From Phycomyces blakesleeanus NRRL 1555(-) (taxonomy: Eukaryota > Mucoromycota > Mucoromycetes > Mucorales > Phycomycetaceae), in contig NW_017265134.1 of the NCBI RefSeq assembly GCF_001638985.1, positions 868,001-932,000 on the forward strand: a stretch of 64,000 bases of DNA, read 5' to 3'. The notes beneath the pieces were generated by a model that was given only the letters and a program-made list of their open reading frames with translations, did no database searches and had not been told where the DNA came from. Of the stretch, positions 36,107-48,494 are shown in pieces (the stretch's first letter is position 1; each line of letters opens with the position of its first letter). The translations under genes were made by a program, and so were the position numbers.

Positions 36107-39100
36107 ATGAAGTCTCAATCGCGCCAGCAAAAAAGTCTTCTCGAAAGTCTAGTCCACTATCCCGACCATATAGAATATATATCCTTTTTGTACTATTGAC
36201 CAGAAAAGCGAATAAATACACTATATTAGCCTTAATTCCTCTGTACGTTAGTCCTGTTGAACTTTATCCTCTGAAGACATCTCCATCCAATGACACTGCT
36301 AGTAACAAGGCAGATTACTGTCTGGCAATTGTCGTTCATTCAGATTCCCACAACCCATCCAAAGACAATGAGGCCTGGTAAGACTAAACCGAGTCCCTTT
36401 GTAGCACTTTCTATTCATTACTCCTTACTCGCTCATTATGTTTACTTTAGCCTACTTCTTGTGAGAAATTCCCCCGAGCAAGGATTCCCGACTGTAGTCA
36501 ATGTTCTTCCTATCGCTTCTGACTTCAAGCACGAAATATGTAAGTGTTTATAAATTTAAGTTGGATAGACTGAATTATGCTAGCTCGGATACTAATATTC
36601 CTACTTAGCCCAGGCAAAGACAAATCCTTTTAGAGAAGGGACAGGTAGAGGGTTCGATGATAATAAAGATGATGATCTCATCACAGAGAAAACTTCAGAT
36701 CTTTGCATTGAGTTTTCAGGGCAAGGGCAGACTATTTCTGTGATATTCAAAGATAAAGATGATACGAAAAATATCTTGGCCGACATTAAGAATCGAAAAA
36801 ATATTGCAGGCAAGACCAGTAGTTGTCAGTAGAAGCGGAATGTGCTGACAAGGTGTTTGATATAGTGAGTCATGGATATTCTCCGGAGAAGAACAGCCAT
36901 GCTTGGCTAGATGCCTATACAAAGTTTGGTATGATATTTAAGTTATATATAAATAAAGCTTTATTATTCATTTCTTCCATGCAGCTTCCCCAAGAACAAT
37001 GCGTAAACCACCTATGCGATCAAATACCTTGCCACTGAAGGGAGAAAGCTCAATTCCATATGTGCTTCCTGTTCAACGTCAAGATACAGTTGCACTTTTA
37101 AATTTGAGAAGAACGGCGTCAACAATGGTCAAAAAAGTGCGAAACATCAGCACATCAAAGGCAAAAGAACATTGGATTTTCGCACGACTTATGGACCAAG
37201 AAGATGAGTTTGTAAAATGGAAAAAAGCAAAGTAAGATTCTTTAAATGGTGGAGAAATGAATTCTTAATATTTTGCCGGGTTACTTTTTTTTAAAAAATA
37301 ATAATAATAATAGTGTATTTGTGGGAACATGGAATGTCCATGGCTCTAATCCACCAGAATCTTTATCCACATGGATTCTGGGTACTTTAACAACAGATGC
37401 CGGAGATCATTTTGAGCCTGATTTATATGTGATTGGGTCAGTAACAAGATCATTTTTCAGGCACACAATTTCTTATATATTTCTGCGTGCATATTTAGTC
37501 TTCAGGAAATGGAGACTAACACTGAAGCATATATCCGCTATGATCCTACCAAGGAAACAGCTTGGGTTAATGCTGTCTTTGCTGCTTTTGGAGAAAAGAA
37601 AAGCAGCTATTATAAGGTAAGTGGGACAGCATAGATTATCTTTGATTGGTTTCACTAACTTAATTTTTATAGGTGGCCTCCCAACAATTGGTTACAATGC
37701 TACTAATCGTAATTGCCAAAAAAGAACATTCCCAAGATATCTGTGAAGTAGAAACTAACTATACAGGCGTTGGGCTTATGAACATGATGGTAATTCCTGA
37801 ATGCTGATAGTTACTTATGCATGTCTTAGTCCTTACATGATATACTTTTTGTAGGGAAACAAAGGAGGTGTGGCTGTACGTCTTAGATACCATGACAGTT
37901 ATTTTTGCTTCATCACCAGTCATTTGGCTGCCTTTGTTGATAAGGTCGAAAAAAGAAATCAGGACTTTACGAGCATTGCAAAGCGCCTTGTGTTCCGCAA
38001 TTATCCAGACGATATACTCGCCTATTTAAATTTCTCTTGGAACAGTGGTGGTGATGAAGGTGTGTCATTTTTAGAGTCCAATGGAGTCTCTCGTAAATGG
38101 ACCAAGGATGCTTCAATTTTCCACGCAGAGTAAGTTGTATTGTTAATTTGAGCATACTTTTGTATTAACAAATTCTCTAGTCATTTGATATGGTTGGGTG
38201 ATCTCAATTATCGAGTAAATTTGAGTGAGGCTGAAATCAAGATGAGACTGCAGCAAGGCGAGCTAGACTATTTATTGGAATATGATCAGGCAAGAACCCA
38301 AGAGATTTCTGTTTTCTCCCAAAAAAAAGTATCTCAAAGGTACTTATACGTACTGATTTGTATAGTTATCTATTGAGAGACAAGCCGGTAGAACATTCTC
38401 CATGTTCGACGAAGGACGAATTGAATTTACCCCCACTTATAAATTTGATGCTGGTACAAATCAGTATGATACCAGGTAAAATAAGAAACAATTATGTGTA
38501 GTAATGACAACCTTATTTATTTATTGGAAAAAAAGCGAGAAACGACGAGCTCCTTCTTGGACAGATCGTATTTTATGGAAAAAGAGCGAAAATGAAGATA
38601 AACCTAGTAAAAAGCGACAAAACTTATTGTCATACGACAGCTGTATGAAGATGATGACCAGTGATCACAAACCAGTGCGCGCCTTATTTGAGACAAATGT
38701 CCGGAAGATCAATCATCAAAAGCTGGCATTGACTAAAGATAAGCTTATCAAACGTTTGGTCGCTACAAAGGACCAGACTCCCAAGGCAACACTTGTAAAT
38801 TCTTTTGTCAAGTTTGGAGATGTCCAATTCATGGAGTTCAAAGAAAGATCGATTGTGCTGGAAAATACTGGTCTGGTACTGGTCACTTTCCGGTTTAAGT
38901 CGAAGTTGAGCGACATTGATGAATACGATAACTCTGAATTCGATCAGAACAAGAATGCGGACCAGACTTCAGAAGAGATCATTCCGTCTTGGCTGACAGT
39001 CCATCCTACATCAGGTGTATTAGGCCCTGGTATGTTGATATTGAATATCTACGTATAAGACATGTTTATACTAACCGAAATAAAACAGGTGAGAAGGTGG

Positions 39101-40531
39101 TTATACAATTCGAATTAATGATCGATCCTTCAATCTCTGCGCCGTTTAACAAAAGAGAAAAAGATATTGACGAAGTTCTTGTTCTCAGAATAAAGGGAGG
39201 GGGTGATTACTTTGTCATCGTTGAAGGAAAGTATCAGCCTACCTGCTTTGGAGTACCGTTGGAGGATTTGGCCTCTATGCCGGTTCCTGTAAACCCAATA
39301 AGATATATCCCTTTGCAAGATTCCAAGAATCATACCCCAGTTGAGCCTAGCGTTGGTGATCGGCAAGCCCAACAAGTCAACCTACCCAAAGAACTGTGGA
39401 AGGTTTTGAATTTCTTATGGAACAAGAACATGCTTTCAATTGTAAGTTTATAGTGTGTTGTTTTGGCTTAAAAGATGTACACCCAATCTTATATATTTAT
39501 AGGAATCTTTGTTTTTGGAACATGGAGACCGTGTAATCTGCCACTACATTCGTCAATGTATGGATACAGATTCTCCTTTTGACAGTGACATATTGCTGGG
39601 CAAGGATATTAAAGACGAAAAACCCGTATCTGCTGTACCTGTCTCCAATCAAGCAGAAGTCGCTAGCAATGACTTCACAGACAAAGATATCTCTAATATC
39701 GAAAAGGCTCCTTCTTCTAATGCAAACCCCGCAATTGAGACCTCTACCAGTAAAGAGGTGGAGGTTTCTAAAGAAACTCCTGCTTGCAGTGAACTTACTC
39801 TTGTCGCTGCAACTCCAGCCAATGGTATAACCCAAGATTCCAAATCAACTTCTGTAACCAGCGAAGCCCCTGTTGATATCAATAACGATGCTTGTAAAGA
39901 AGTAGTTGCTCCCAAAGTCACTGTCCTCGGCGATGATACTGAAGTCTCTTCAATCGGCGAATCATCAACCATCAATGAGACCTCTATCGATCAAACCTAT
40001 ACTGAGGCCTCATCTATTAGCGAAGACTCTTCCGAAAATGAAGAGTCATTGGAGAAGGAGGCCCTAGGAGCTAATTCGATGGTCGATGTCCTAGTAGCCT
40101 TTCTCGAGTGTCTACCTGAGCCTGTTATACCAACCAACATGTACAAACTTGCACTGGAAGCTGCCGACTCCCCTGAAGCAATGGCTATAGTAAATATCTC
40201 TTTTAAGTTTTCATGATTTATCTCTAACTGTTCTTTGCTTGTTACAATAGCTTATAGCAACTATACCAAGAATACATCTAAACGTCCTACATTATATCAA
40301 TGACTTCCTTCGAGATGCTATGAAGTATGCACCCGAATCATGCAAAGAGTATAGACGTCAGCGTATAGGTAAGTTTCCTTTTAAACTTCTACCAGCTGTT
40401 TCCTTATTTGTTTTCTTTCAGTGGAACTTTTTAGTGGTATGATTCGCCCTCCTGTTGACTTTAAGGAACGAAATCCAGCATTGGCAAGGGAGAAGAGAGA
40501 GAAGTTTGTGGGTCAATTGCTGAGAACCTGA
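36107..40531 (+). CDS. OCRL/INPP5B-like inositol polyphosphate 5-phosphatase with RhoGAP domain
   Basis: Removes the 5-phosphate of PtdIns(4,5)P2 on endocytic membranes. Seventeen exons: 36107-36189, 36252-36377, 36451-36539, 36609-36818, 36866-36928, 36985-37231, 37314-37436, 37499-37616, 37673-37789, 37855-38129, 38181-38289, 38366-38475, 38536-39029, 39089-39441, 39503-40189, 40251-40368, 40422-40531; 1143 aa. Order: PH-like domain (about 20-170), 5-phosphatase (about 272-600: [51 protein letters not shown]), ASH domain (about 630-790), RhoGAP (about 810-1143: [29 protein letters not shown]). A Ser/Thr/Glu-rich insertion of about 155 residues splits the RhoGAP domain. Intron 38290-38365 is best read as GC-AG. 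The first four exons are less certain than the rest. Confidence 0.88.
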
Positions 40532-40548
40532 TTCAAAAACCATAATAC

Positions 40549-40552
<4 letters not shown>

Positions 40553-40585
<33 letters not shown>
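40553..40585. repeat. TA microsatellite in 3' flank
   Basis: Pure TA dinucleotide run just after the OCRL-like stop codon, between convergent genes. Confidence 0.8.
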
Positions 40586-40590
<5 letters not shown>

Positions 40591-40716
40591 CAAGCCAACA
40601 TTTTTTTCTATCTAGCCGAATAAGTTTCTTATTGATTGATGACATGGATTTGTGTTTTATTGGTGTGGTCATACGAACGATGGGATTCTTCAAGATGTGA
40701 GAAGTAGTAAAAATAT

Positions 40717-41457
40717 TTACTTGCGGCTCTGTTAAAAAAAGCGTTAGGAGAAAAATAGAAAAGAAAACTAAAAATGTGATAGCTCTTACCTTAATCTTCT
40801 TGACGTAGAACTCAAGCTCCTTACCCTCGAGAATGTAACCATCGCAACGACCAGATTGGCCGGGGCGGGAGGCAATGACGGCGTAAAGACGGCCAGAGGT
40901 GAACTGGTCATCGAGAAGGGTCTCGACGGCAGCATCAGCCTGGCGGGCAGCAATCTTCTTCTGGACGCTGTTAGACTTCTTCTCAACGGCAACTTCCTCG
41001 GCGTTGGCCTTCTTCTTGCCAAGGGAGGAAGCGTAGTGAGCCTCGTGCCACTGACGGAAGGGGGTGGCATCAATCTGAACAACGGCACCCTTAACGAGAG
41101 TGTTGGTGCGGACCAATTCGTTGTTGGAGGCGTTGTATACGACAGTCAAGACACGGGTCTTGCGGGCAATACCCTCGGAACCCCAAGAGAAGTTGCCAGA
41201 CTCAAGGCGGAGAGCTCTGTGCTTGACATTACCACCGCGGACGCGGACGACGTGAATACGTCTGCCACCGAGCTTGGTCATGGCCGGGGGACGGCCCAAC
41301 TCAAACTTTCTCTTCTTTCTGTACTGAGCGCGCTTGGCACCAGTCTCGGAACGCTTGTGCCTCGAATCACGGCTGATACCTAAAAGTCATGACCTTTGTC
41401 AGGATTTGTCTTTTGATGGATGGATTGTTGTATTGTCGAAGATGATACGTTACCCAT
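40717..41457 (-). CDS. RPS8: 40S ribosomal protein S8 (eS8)
   Basis: Small-subunit cytosolic ribosomal protein. Three exons: 41454-41457 (only ATGG), 40790-41379, 40717-40728; 201 aa, the normal length. After the first intron it reads [20 protein letters not shown], the invariant eS8 start, followed by [20 protein letters not shown] and [16 protein letters not shown]; it ends FYVKKIKSRK. The start codon is separated from the body by an intron, a common layout in fungal ribosomal protein genes. The coding strand is G+C-richer than surroundings, as expected of a highly expressed gene. It is divergent from bL33m. Confidence 0.97.
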
Positions 41458-41652
41458 AGTGGAGTTGGATGAAAAGAGGGAGCTGATGGATGTGCCATGG
41501 CAAGGGTTTGCTAAGGGGCAGGTTTGCTCGGTGCACTGTGACTGAGTTTCTTTTTGGCCCGAGAGGATGAAAGAAAAAAACACGGGAAGCTCCGCAAGTG
41601 AGGAAGTGACCAGGTAAACACCCCTAACACTTCTTTCACCTCCACAACAATC
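41458..41652. promoter_or_regulatory. Shared divergent promoter of RPS8 and bL33m
   Basis: Only 195 bp separate the start codons of a cytosolic (minus) and a mitochondrial (plus) ribosomal protein gene. The stretch is G+C-richer than other spacers. Specific factor sites cannot be assigned by eye. Confidence 0.6.
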
Positions 41653-41951
41653 ATGGCAAAGAAAGCAAAGGCTAGAGTTATCCTCGTCAAATTATTGTCT
41701 ACTGCAGGAACCGGCTTCAACTATGTCAAGTCTCGCCCTAGAATCAGCCCAAAGATGTCTATGATGAAATACGATCCTGTTGGTATGTTCACTTTCACTT
41801 AACCACTAAATAATATGTATACATGTGTATATGTGTTATGTATATATATATACATATGTACATATATATCTATGTATGCTTATATTTTATTGAACATATG
41901 GGTATAGTCAAGCAACACGTCCTGTTCAACGAAACCAAGATGAAGAAATAG
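41653..41951 (+). CDS. bL33m: Mitochondrial large-subunit ribosomal protein bL33m
   Basis: Two exons, 41653-41782 and 41908-41951; 57 aa, matching the small size of bL33. The sequence starts [20 protein letters not shown], has the family block [10 protein letters not shown] and continues [19 protein letters not shown] before ending KMKK. The basic, short L33 fold binds 23S-type rRNA in the mitoribosome. The first exon is open in phase with the second through a GTATGT...TAG intron. The gene is divergent from RPS8 across a 195-bp promoter. Confidence 0.9.
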
Positions 41952-42150
41952 AAATTTGGATTATACTGTTGTAAATAATGAACTTTGGATATATCATTAT
42001 TGATTGTTTGTGTGTATTGGTTAATTGAAGAGTATGCAAGATGGTGTTTATTGATGTAAAAGAGGCAGAGTTTTCTACTGTAATTGTGGTTCAATACTTT
42101 AGATCTCTGCTTATTATTATTATTTCTCAGTGGCGGATTTTATTATGAGT

Positions 42151-44149
42151 TCAGTAGTTCTCCCAACCCTTGAAAAGAAAAGAGAAAATATGGATATGTA
42201 CATTAGTTTGATTGTAGACTGAAATTCATATGGATGTACCGGTCTTATCAGCAAAATCAACAAAATTTACTTACAACGTTATCGAGCTTGTCGACTTTTT
42301 GAAGAACTTCGCCCTCCATTTGCTTCATATATTCTGACATCTGCTTCTGCACGCTGGGAATAGAGGCACCAAGTATACGAATAGCGAGTAAAGCTGCGTT
42401 GGTGCTGTTGTTAATTGCAACAGTTGCGACAGGAATTCCACGCTATGAATGGCGAATGATATGAGAAAAGAAAAGAAAAAGAGAAATTACGTTAAAGTTG
42501 CACTTAATCACTTACGGGCATTTGGACAATGCTGTGGAGAGAATCAACGCCATCAAGATGAGTGCCCTTAACGGGGACACCGATGACCGGCAGCGGTGTC
42601 ATGGCAGCAACCATTCCAGGAAGATGGGCTGCGCCTCCTGCACCGGCAATGATAGCCATGAGTCCACGATCAGCAGCGGATTGAGCGTACTCAACCATGC
42701 GCATGGGAGTTCTGTGGGCAGACACAATGGAAAGTTCAAAGGGGATTCCAAAGTTCTTAAGAATCTGTGCACCGACCTTCATCACAGGAAGATCAGAATC
42801 TGATCCCATGATGATACCCACCAAGGGACGAAGAGTCAAGGGACGTTCAATCTCAGGTTCAATGGCGTGGAGAATTGGCTTCAGGCGCTTCTGAACTTGC
42901 ATCATCGATTCACCAACGATAGTGATGTGGCCCATCTTACGACCAGCTCTGCATTCTTTCTTGCCATAAAGATGAATTGTGGCTCCATCTGTTAAAAGAG
43001 CTTCTTTGCATGGACGGTAGCACAGCTCCATGCTGTCAGAAGTACCGAGGATATTCACCATAATAGAGGCAGGTACCTTCATGGCAGTAGATCCAAGAGG
43101 CATGTCAAGGATGGCGCGCATATGGTTCTCATATTGAGAAGTATCACATGCTTCGATAGTATAGTGGCCAGAGTTGTGAGGACGAGGAGCAATCTCATTC
43201 AAAAGGATTTCACCTAAAAACAGGGGATTAACAAAAAAAAACAGCCTTCTATCATACAAATATATAGCTTACCATCCTTCATAACAAACATCTCAACACC
43301 AAATATTCCCGCACCAGTGAATGTTTTGATGGCGTTCTCTGCGATAACCTGGGCTTTCTTAAGAACCTCGCCACTGACCTGAGCTGGAGCGATCACCAAA
43401 TGACAGACGCTGTTCTTGTGGATAGTCTCAACAACTGGGTATGAGCGAACTTCGCCATTTGCGCGACGAACCACCATTACAGCTAATTCCTTTGTAAAAG
43501 GAGCCCACTTCTCAGCGTACAAGGGTGTTTTTGAGAGGGTCTCCATTGCACACTTAATATCGGCTTCAGATTTTACAACGTAGTTTCCACGACCATCATA
43601 GGCCAAAGTCTTTGACTTGAGCATGAACGGGTATCCAAATTGTTTTCCAGCTTCAAGGACAGCGTTGGAATTGGGTGTTTCGACATATGCAGCTACGGGA
43701 ATACCATTTGCTCTCAAGTGATTCTTCTGGACAAATTTATCCTGGATAACCTTCACTGTGGAAGCAGAAGGGTGTACCTTAACCTTCCCTTCATTCTCAA
43801 TGTCTGCGAGAACCTGGGCATCAACATGCTCAATTTCAACTGTCAGGACGTCTACTTTTCCAGCCAATTCACGAATCTTGGCTGCGTCGTTGAAGGCTCC
43901 GGATATGTGGCTCTGGGTAGCTTCGATTTGTTTTGCTGGTGCATTTTCTGGTGCGTCAAGGATAATGACCTCAAGATTCAGGCGGGAAGCAGCTTCCACC
44001 ATCATACGGCCAAGCTGGCCACCTAGCATTTAAAAATCAAAAGTTGTATGTTGGTGAATATTACGCTATAAAATACAACAAGCTTTCTTATATGTAAGAG
44101 TTTTCTGAAGTATCTTACCTCCGAGAATGCCTACTTTCTGATTGTTCAT
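42151..44149 (-). CDS. ADE2: Phosphoribosylaminoimidazole carboxylase (PurK-PurE fusion)
   Basis: De novo purine synthesis: carboxylates aminoimidazole ribotide (AIR to CAIR). Five exons: 44119-44149, 43273-44022, 42516-43213, 42275-42442, 42151-42168; 554 aa, close to yeast Ade2 (571). N-terminal PurK/ATP-grasp part: [73 protein letters not shown]. The C-terminal PurE domain starts at about residue 390: [76 protein letters not shown]. All key motifs are present. In yeasts, loss of this gene gives red pigment. The last exon encodes only GWENY. Confidence 0.97.
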
Positions 44150-45963
44150 TCTGAATCCCTTTGGATTGTTCTGTTGATCTTGTAAGAGTATAGGAAGGAT
44201 AAAGGGCAAAAATGTGACTTTTGATCTACATGAAATGCCCGCCAGAGTGATGTGACTTTGAGTAGAGTCATTGTCCCTAACTGAGATCCTCACTTAAAAC
44301 CCATAAACTACTCGGTACTTAAAATATAAACCTTTATCGAGGCAGCTAGTACACCAGCACACTCTGCCTCTCACACCTCCCAAATCTAAAAAAAAAAACT
44401 GTTTTGACAAAATGTCAAATTATCCTGCCAAATTAGTTTGAGGCATTAGTAGATTAAATAGTGTTTTTGTGCTTTTGAGATTTGGAGGCTAGGTTATATT
44501 GATGTTTTCTCCAAAGTTTGCAATATGTTGAATTAAACCTTCCACACCTCATTAATTTGTTTGTAAAACCGTGTGGTCTAGATCAGATTTTCTAGTGGGC
44601 TTATGCCTGTGTATTAGGGTACCTAGCTTGGGTTATCACTTTTTTTCTCCTTTTCAGCACAGCAATTATTTGAAACAAAATTATGAGAATCTATCACCAG
44701 AATTTGTATTTCCATATAAGTCCAAGCTTTGTACATTTTACTCCGAAATCTTTTTGGGAAGATGATTACACAAAGAAAACCTGTGGTGCTGGACACAATT
44801 AATTCAAAAAGAATGAATGATTGTTTTGTTGGTCATACAGATGATTCACTAAGTATTTATTTTTGAACAATTTTACATTTCGAGAAGTTTTACCTTGAAA
44901 TATATATTTGAATAAAGGGGTTACCTATTGATAGGCAACAGAGAGTATATATATATATATGTATATATAATTATATGTATATGAAAAAAAGGAAGAAGAA
45001 GAGTCTATATAAATAAAAACAGCATTGAACCACTCTCTGCTTTTGATTGATTGATCCTCAAAGGCTTAGTAAGCATGTTGAATAACAAGTGTTGAATCCT
45101 AAAAAAATCAACAAAACTTGGTGCTTTCTAACCACAGTGAAAAAGAAAAACTCTCGTTTGAATACATCATAGAACCACCTGTCAATTATATTATACTGCA
45201 GGTATTTCAACACTCCTTTACCTTCCTTTTCTGGGCTACATCTCGAGGTAAGAGCATAAGATATTACGTTTTTTCTTGAGCTGTATAGATTATATAATTT
45301 TTCTTTATAAGAAAAATATTATTTTAATTGACAAACTCAAACTTTTTCTGTAAATGGCTACAAACGATAGCTTTGTGGTTCGATTCCTAAAAGAAAAAAA
45401 TATATAATTGGATGAAGATTTGTTCAACCTGAGTATTATTAAAAGCAAAATGTACGGAATCAATGAATCAATGAATTAAATATCAATTGGCCGTCATCTT
45501 CCTTAAAATTTAGGCCAAGCTTCTTAATATAACGAGGGTTGTCAAAAAAATATTATTCATTTATTTTCCCATCCTATATTTATATCAAGAGTAAGTTGTG
45601 TCACAAAGTCACTTGTTTCAAGTGTGAATTCATTTTATGGACCCTTGCGTTCCTGGTATACCAAGACTTTCCCTTTCTGACCCCAAATTCTGACCCTTCT
45701 TCAAACAAATGACCTCGATAAGCGAATAGGGAATACGTGGGCCGATAGCCATGCCAGCTATTTTTGAACACGCCAATCAAATTCCCCAGATCAGTGGTTG
45801 TTACAGCATCTATTTGTATCCTAGGCTAGCCCTGATCGTTTTTTGCTTCTATATTTATATATTATACAAAAATAAACATAATAACATATAATGGTACGAC
45901 GTCGCATGCTAACTTGAGATACTCGCTTTTATTATTATCGAATTGTCATATAGTGACTTGTTT
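44150..45963. other. 1.8-kb spacer without recognised gene
   Basis: ADE2 promoter side on the left, MCMBP 3' flank on the right. It contains TA runs (about 44945-44985). A segment near 45640-45840 is G+C-richer than the rest, with no open frame I can support. Confidence 0.5.
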
Positions 45964-48234
45964 TTACTTCCCGGGCATCTCATGACCAGCATCTCTACCC
46001 TTACGCTGCTCATCAAGGCTCACAGCATAGTTAAATGTGTCTTTGGTCAGGTAGCGCTCCCCAAACGACAGAGCCACCAATCTAGAGATACTCATACGAG
46101 CCATCAAGTCTTCCTGAGACGGAAGTGTGGTACCATTTTCAGCAGCTCTCTTGCGTTCATTGACAAATTCCTCTTGAATATACTAAATAAAAAATAAATG
46201 TATCAGTCAAAAGCTTGCCTAAAATAACAGGCGCACATATTATGTATATATCTTACTTCAGAAACATCGTCTGGAATCTCGTATTCACCATGTTTTGCTG
46301 ATTCAATATATGCCCTGAACATATCTAATGTCTCATTAGAATATTGCATAGTATCCTTCAAATTTCCATCCGTAAGTGCAAATCTGGCTTGGAGGGGTAC
46401 AGTGCAGTGGTTCTATTAAAACACGTCAGTTACAGTTAGGATTCGATAGCGGCCAACTTACAGGCAGCATTGATTTTGTAGAAGATAAGCTAATAACACC
46501 AAGATTGGTATCGAGTTCAAATTGACTGTAAGGGAACATATAATTCAGACTTTGGGTGTGAATAACATTCATCAATGCTTGGATGTTACGAACACCTACA
46601 CACAAATACCGCAAAAAAAATCAGCTTTCCTAATCTAGAGTCCGTGTGATTATCTAACCTGTATCATCTAATGTTCCTTCCGAGAGTACTGTCTCGTCCA
46701 CCAGCAGTAGTGTATCATTTGGGAGCTGAAGAACACCAGCATTCAATTGCTCGTCTACACTTCTGGGATTAAAAGAGGATTTATTAAGGATTTCCAGGCT
46801 CAAGGGCATCTCAACGCATCTTTGAGTAAGATTGGAAAGGATAAAAGCAACATGCTTGCTTGCAGGGCTGTCGAGTTTCATTTCCAATGACTTTTCATTT
46901 TGCAAACCAAGCTCGGATGCTGGGAACTTTGAAATGTTGAGACTGAATTGGCCAAGCTTTACGCCTCTATTCTTGACGGTTCTATGAATAGATTATTTTC
47001 GTGAGTACAATTGTTATTTAGCCGTACTCTCTAAACTATAACTTACACTCTTGAAAGCAATTGCAGTACGACATACTCTGCCACCAGTTTATCACCGCCG
47101 AATGCCGTTGCAATATAATCCACCAACTTTGCTCTGATATCGCGTGCCTGGACAGAGGCATTGATCAGATTTTCGGGTTTAAATAATCCATGAGATCCGT
47201 TTTCAAGGGATCTGTAAGTGATAGCATGGAGAACTGGAGTATTTGTGAGAGTAGCCATGTGTGTTTCAAAGTCTTCTGTGGATCCGTCTGAAGAAACTGG
47301 GTGTCCGAGGACTCCAATGACTTCGATCAGCTGGCCTACTCGAAGAGAATCTCCTGAATCATAGAATTTTACTAGTGCTGAAACATGCTCGTGCCCAGGA
47401 AGAGGATACTTTTTGGATGTACCATTCACAGGTTCCTTTAAAGCATCCTGAATGTTGAGTTGATTCAGGGCATGGCTAAGATCTGTTCACGAGAATTAGT
47501 AATAGATATTATTATGTTCATCTCATAGAAATCCAAATGTACCTAAACTACCATGTGTTGTTTTGGCCCATGGTGTTTCACCAGGTGGGGATACACAATA
47601 TACATTGGTTCTCTCACTCAAATATTCATTTGGGACGCTATCGAAGCTACAGCCGTTCTGCTAATAAAACATCCACAGAACATTAGACCCTTGCCAAAGA
47701 CCCTATTGATTTCCTAATTATTTTTTACCTCTATGTCCATGCTATCATCCGTGTATCTGTAGCACAGGATCTTTTCTGCTCCTGTCTCGTGGTCATGTTT
47801 GTTGTAAGCTGTAACGAACATTTCCTGACCAAGTCCTGTATCTTGAACCATGCATCTAAAACGAACTAGAGTATTTTTAGGCACATGTTGTACAGAAACG
47901 TCGTTTATAGATGGAATCTGACAAAAAGGCATATCAATGACACATCCATAATATTCGTAGTTGATTCCAAACTCGTCTACCTGTCTTCTTTGTTCTGTGG
48001 TCTCGAATAGTTTGCTGAATATTGTTGAAGGATCAAATTCTGCTGGCGATGCATTCGGCTGTTGGATAAAAGTCTCTATTATTCATCGACATTTTAGTTT
48101 GGCACGTTTGTGTTTTTTTTTGTATGCAATGAGAGATAAATAACAATAATTTTTGCGGATTGTAAAATATTACCAAAGAGACTTGACACCAGGAGCAATG
48201 GTGACTGAATTGCTTGGTCTGTGGTGATGGACAT
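45964..48234 (-). CDS. MCMBP: Mini-chromosome maintenance complex-binding protein (MCMBP)
   Basis: Binds MCM3-7 and helps MCM assembly, unloading and sister cohesion. Eight exons: 48174-48234, 47729-48075, 47543-47660, 47047-47482, 46659-46981, 46462-46595, 46257-46412, 45964-46182; 597 aa (human about 640). Diagnostic stretches: IPSINDVSVQHVPKNTLVRF followed by RCMVQDTGLGQEMFV, YCVSPPGETPW, LVKFYD...LRVGQLIEVIGVLGH, LPNDTLLLVDETVLSEGTLD (divergent AAA-like core of the family) and the C-terminal MSISRLVALSFGERYLTKDT. All exon phases agree. Start ATG 48234 yields MSITTDQAIQSPLLLVSSLF, matching the short N-terminal helix of the family. The gene is present in many eukaryotes but patchy in fungi. 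Confidence 0.9.
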
Positions 48235-48494
48235 ATTAAGGTGATTGGATGAATTACAAGGAAGAAGAAGTAATGTGTCTCCGAAGGACCTTAGTAAACG
48301 CTGTCACGGCATGTGGCTATGCGAGGTAAGGCGAGGTGAGGTGAGGTGAGGGGATGAAGCTTCCTATTGCGGGGTTGGTGTTTAAAGGCAAAACTTGTAC
48401 ACCATGTGTATTTTTATAAACCTGCAATTACTTTATTTCTATTTACCGTCTTTCTTTCTCATTCTAAAAATAATAATAAAAATAAAAATTTCTT
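48235..48494. promoter_or_regulatory. Divergent promoter with GAGGT repeats
   Basis: 260 bp between MCMBP (minus) and the unknown 363-aa gene (plus). At about 48325-48352 the pentamer GAGGT (once as GAGGTAAGGC) is repeated in tandem. Function unknown. Confidence 0.5.

Noticed and set aside
40856..41383. 175-codon plus-strand ORF over RPS8
   Set aside because: Antisense shadow caused by the biased codon use of the ribosomal protein gene.
45371..45400. tRNA B-box-like GGTTCGATTCC on the plus strand
   Set aside because: No A box at a suitable distance upstream and no acceptor-stem or D-arm pairing around it; a chance match.
45640..45840. G+C-richer stretch suggesting an exon
   Set aside because: Stops occur in all frames within short distance and no motif is visible.
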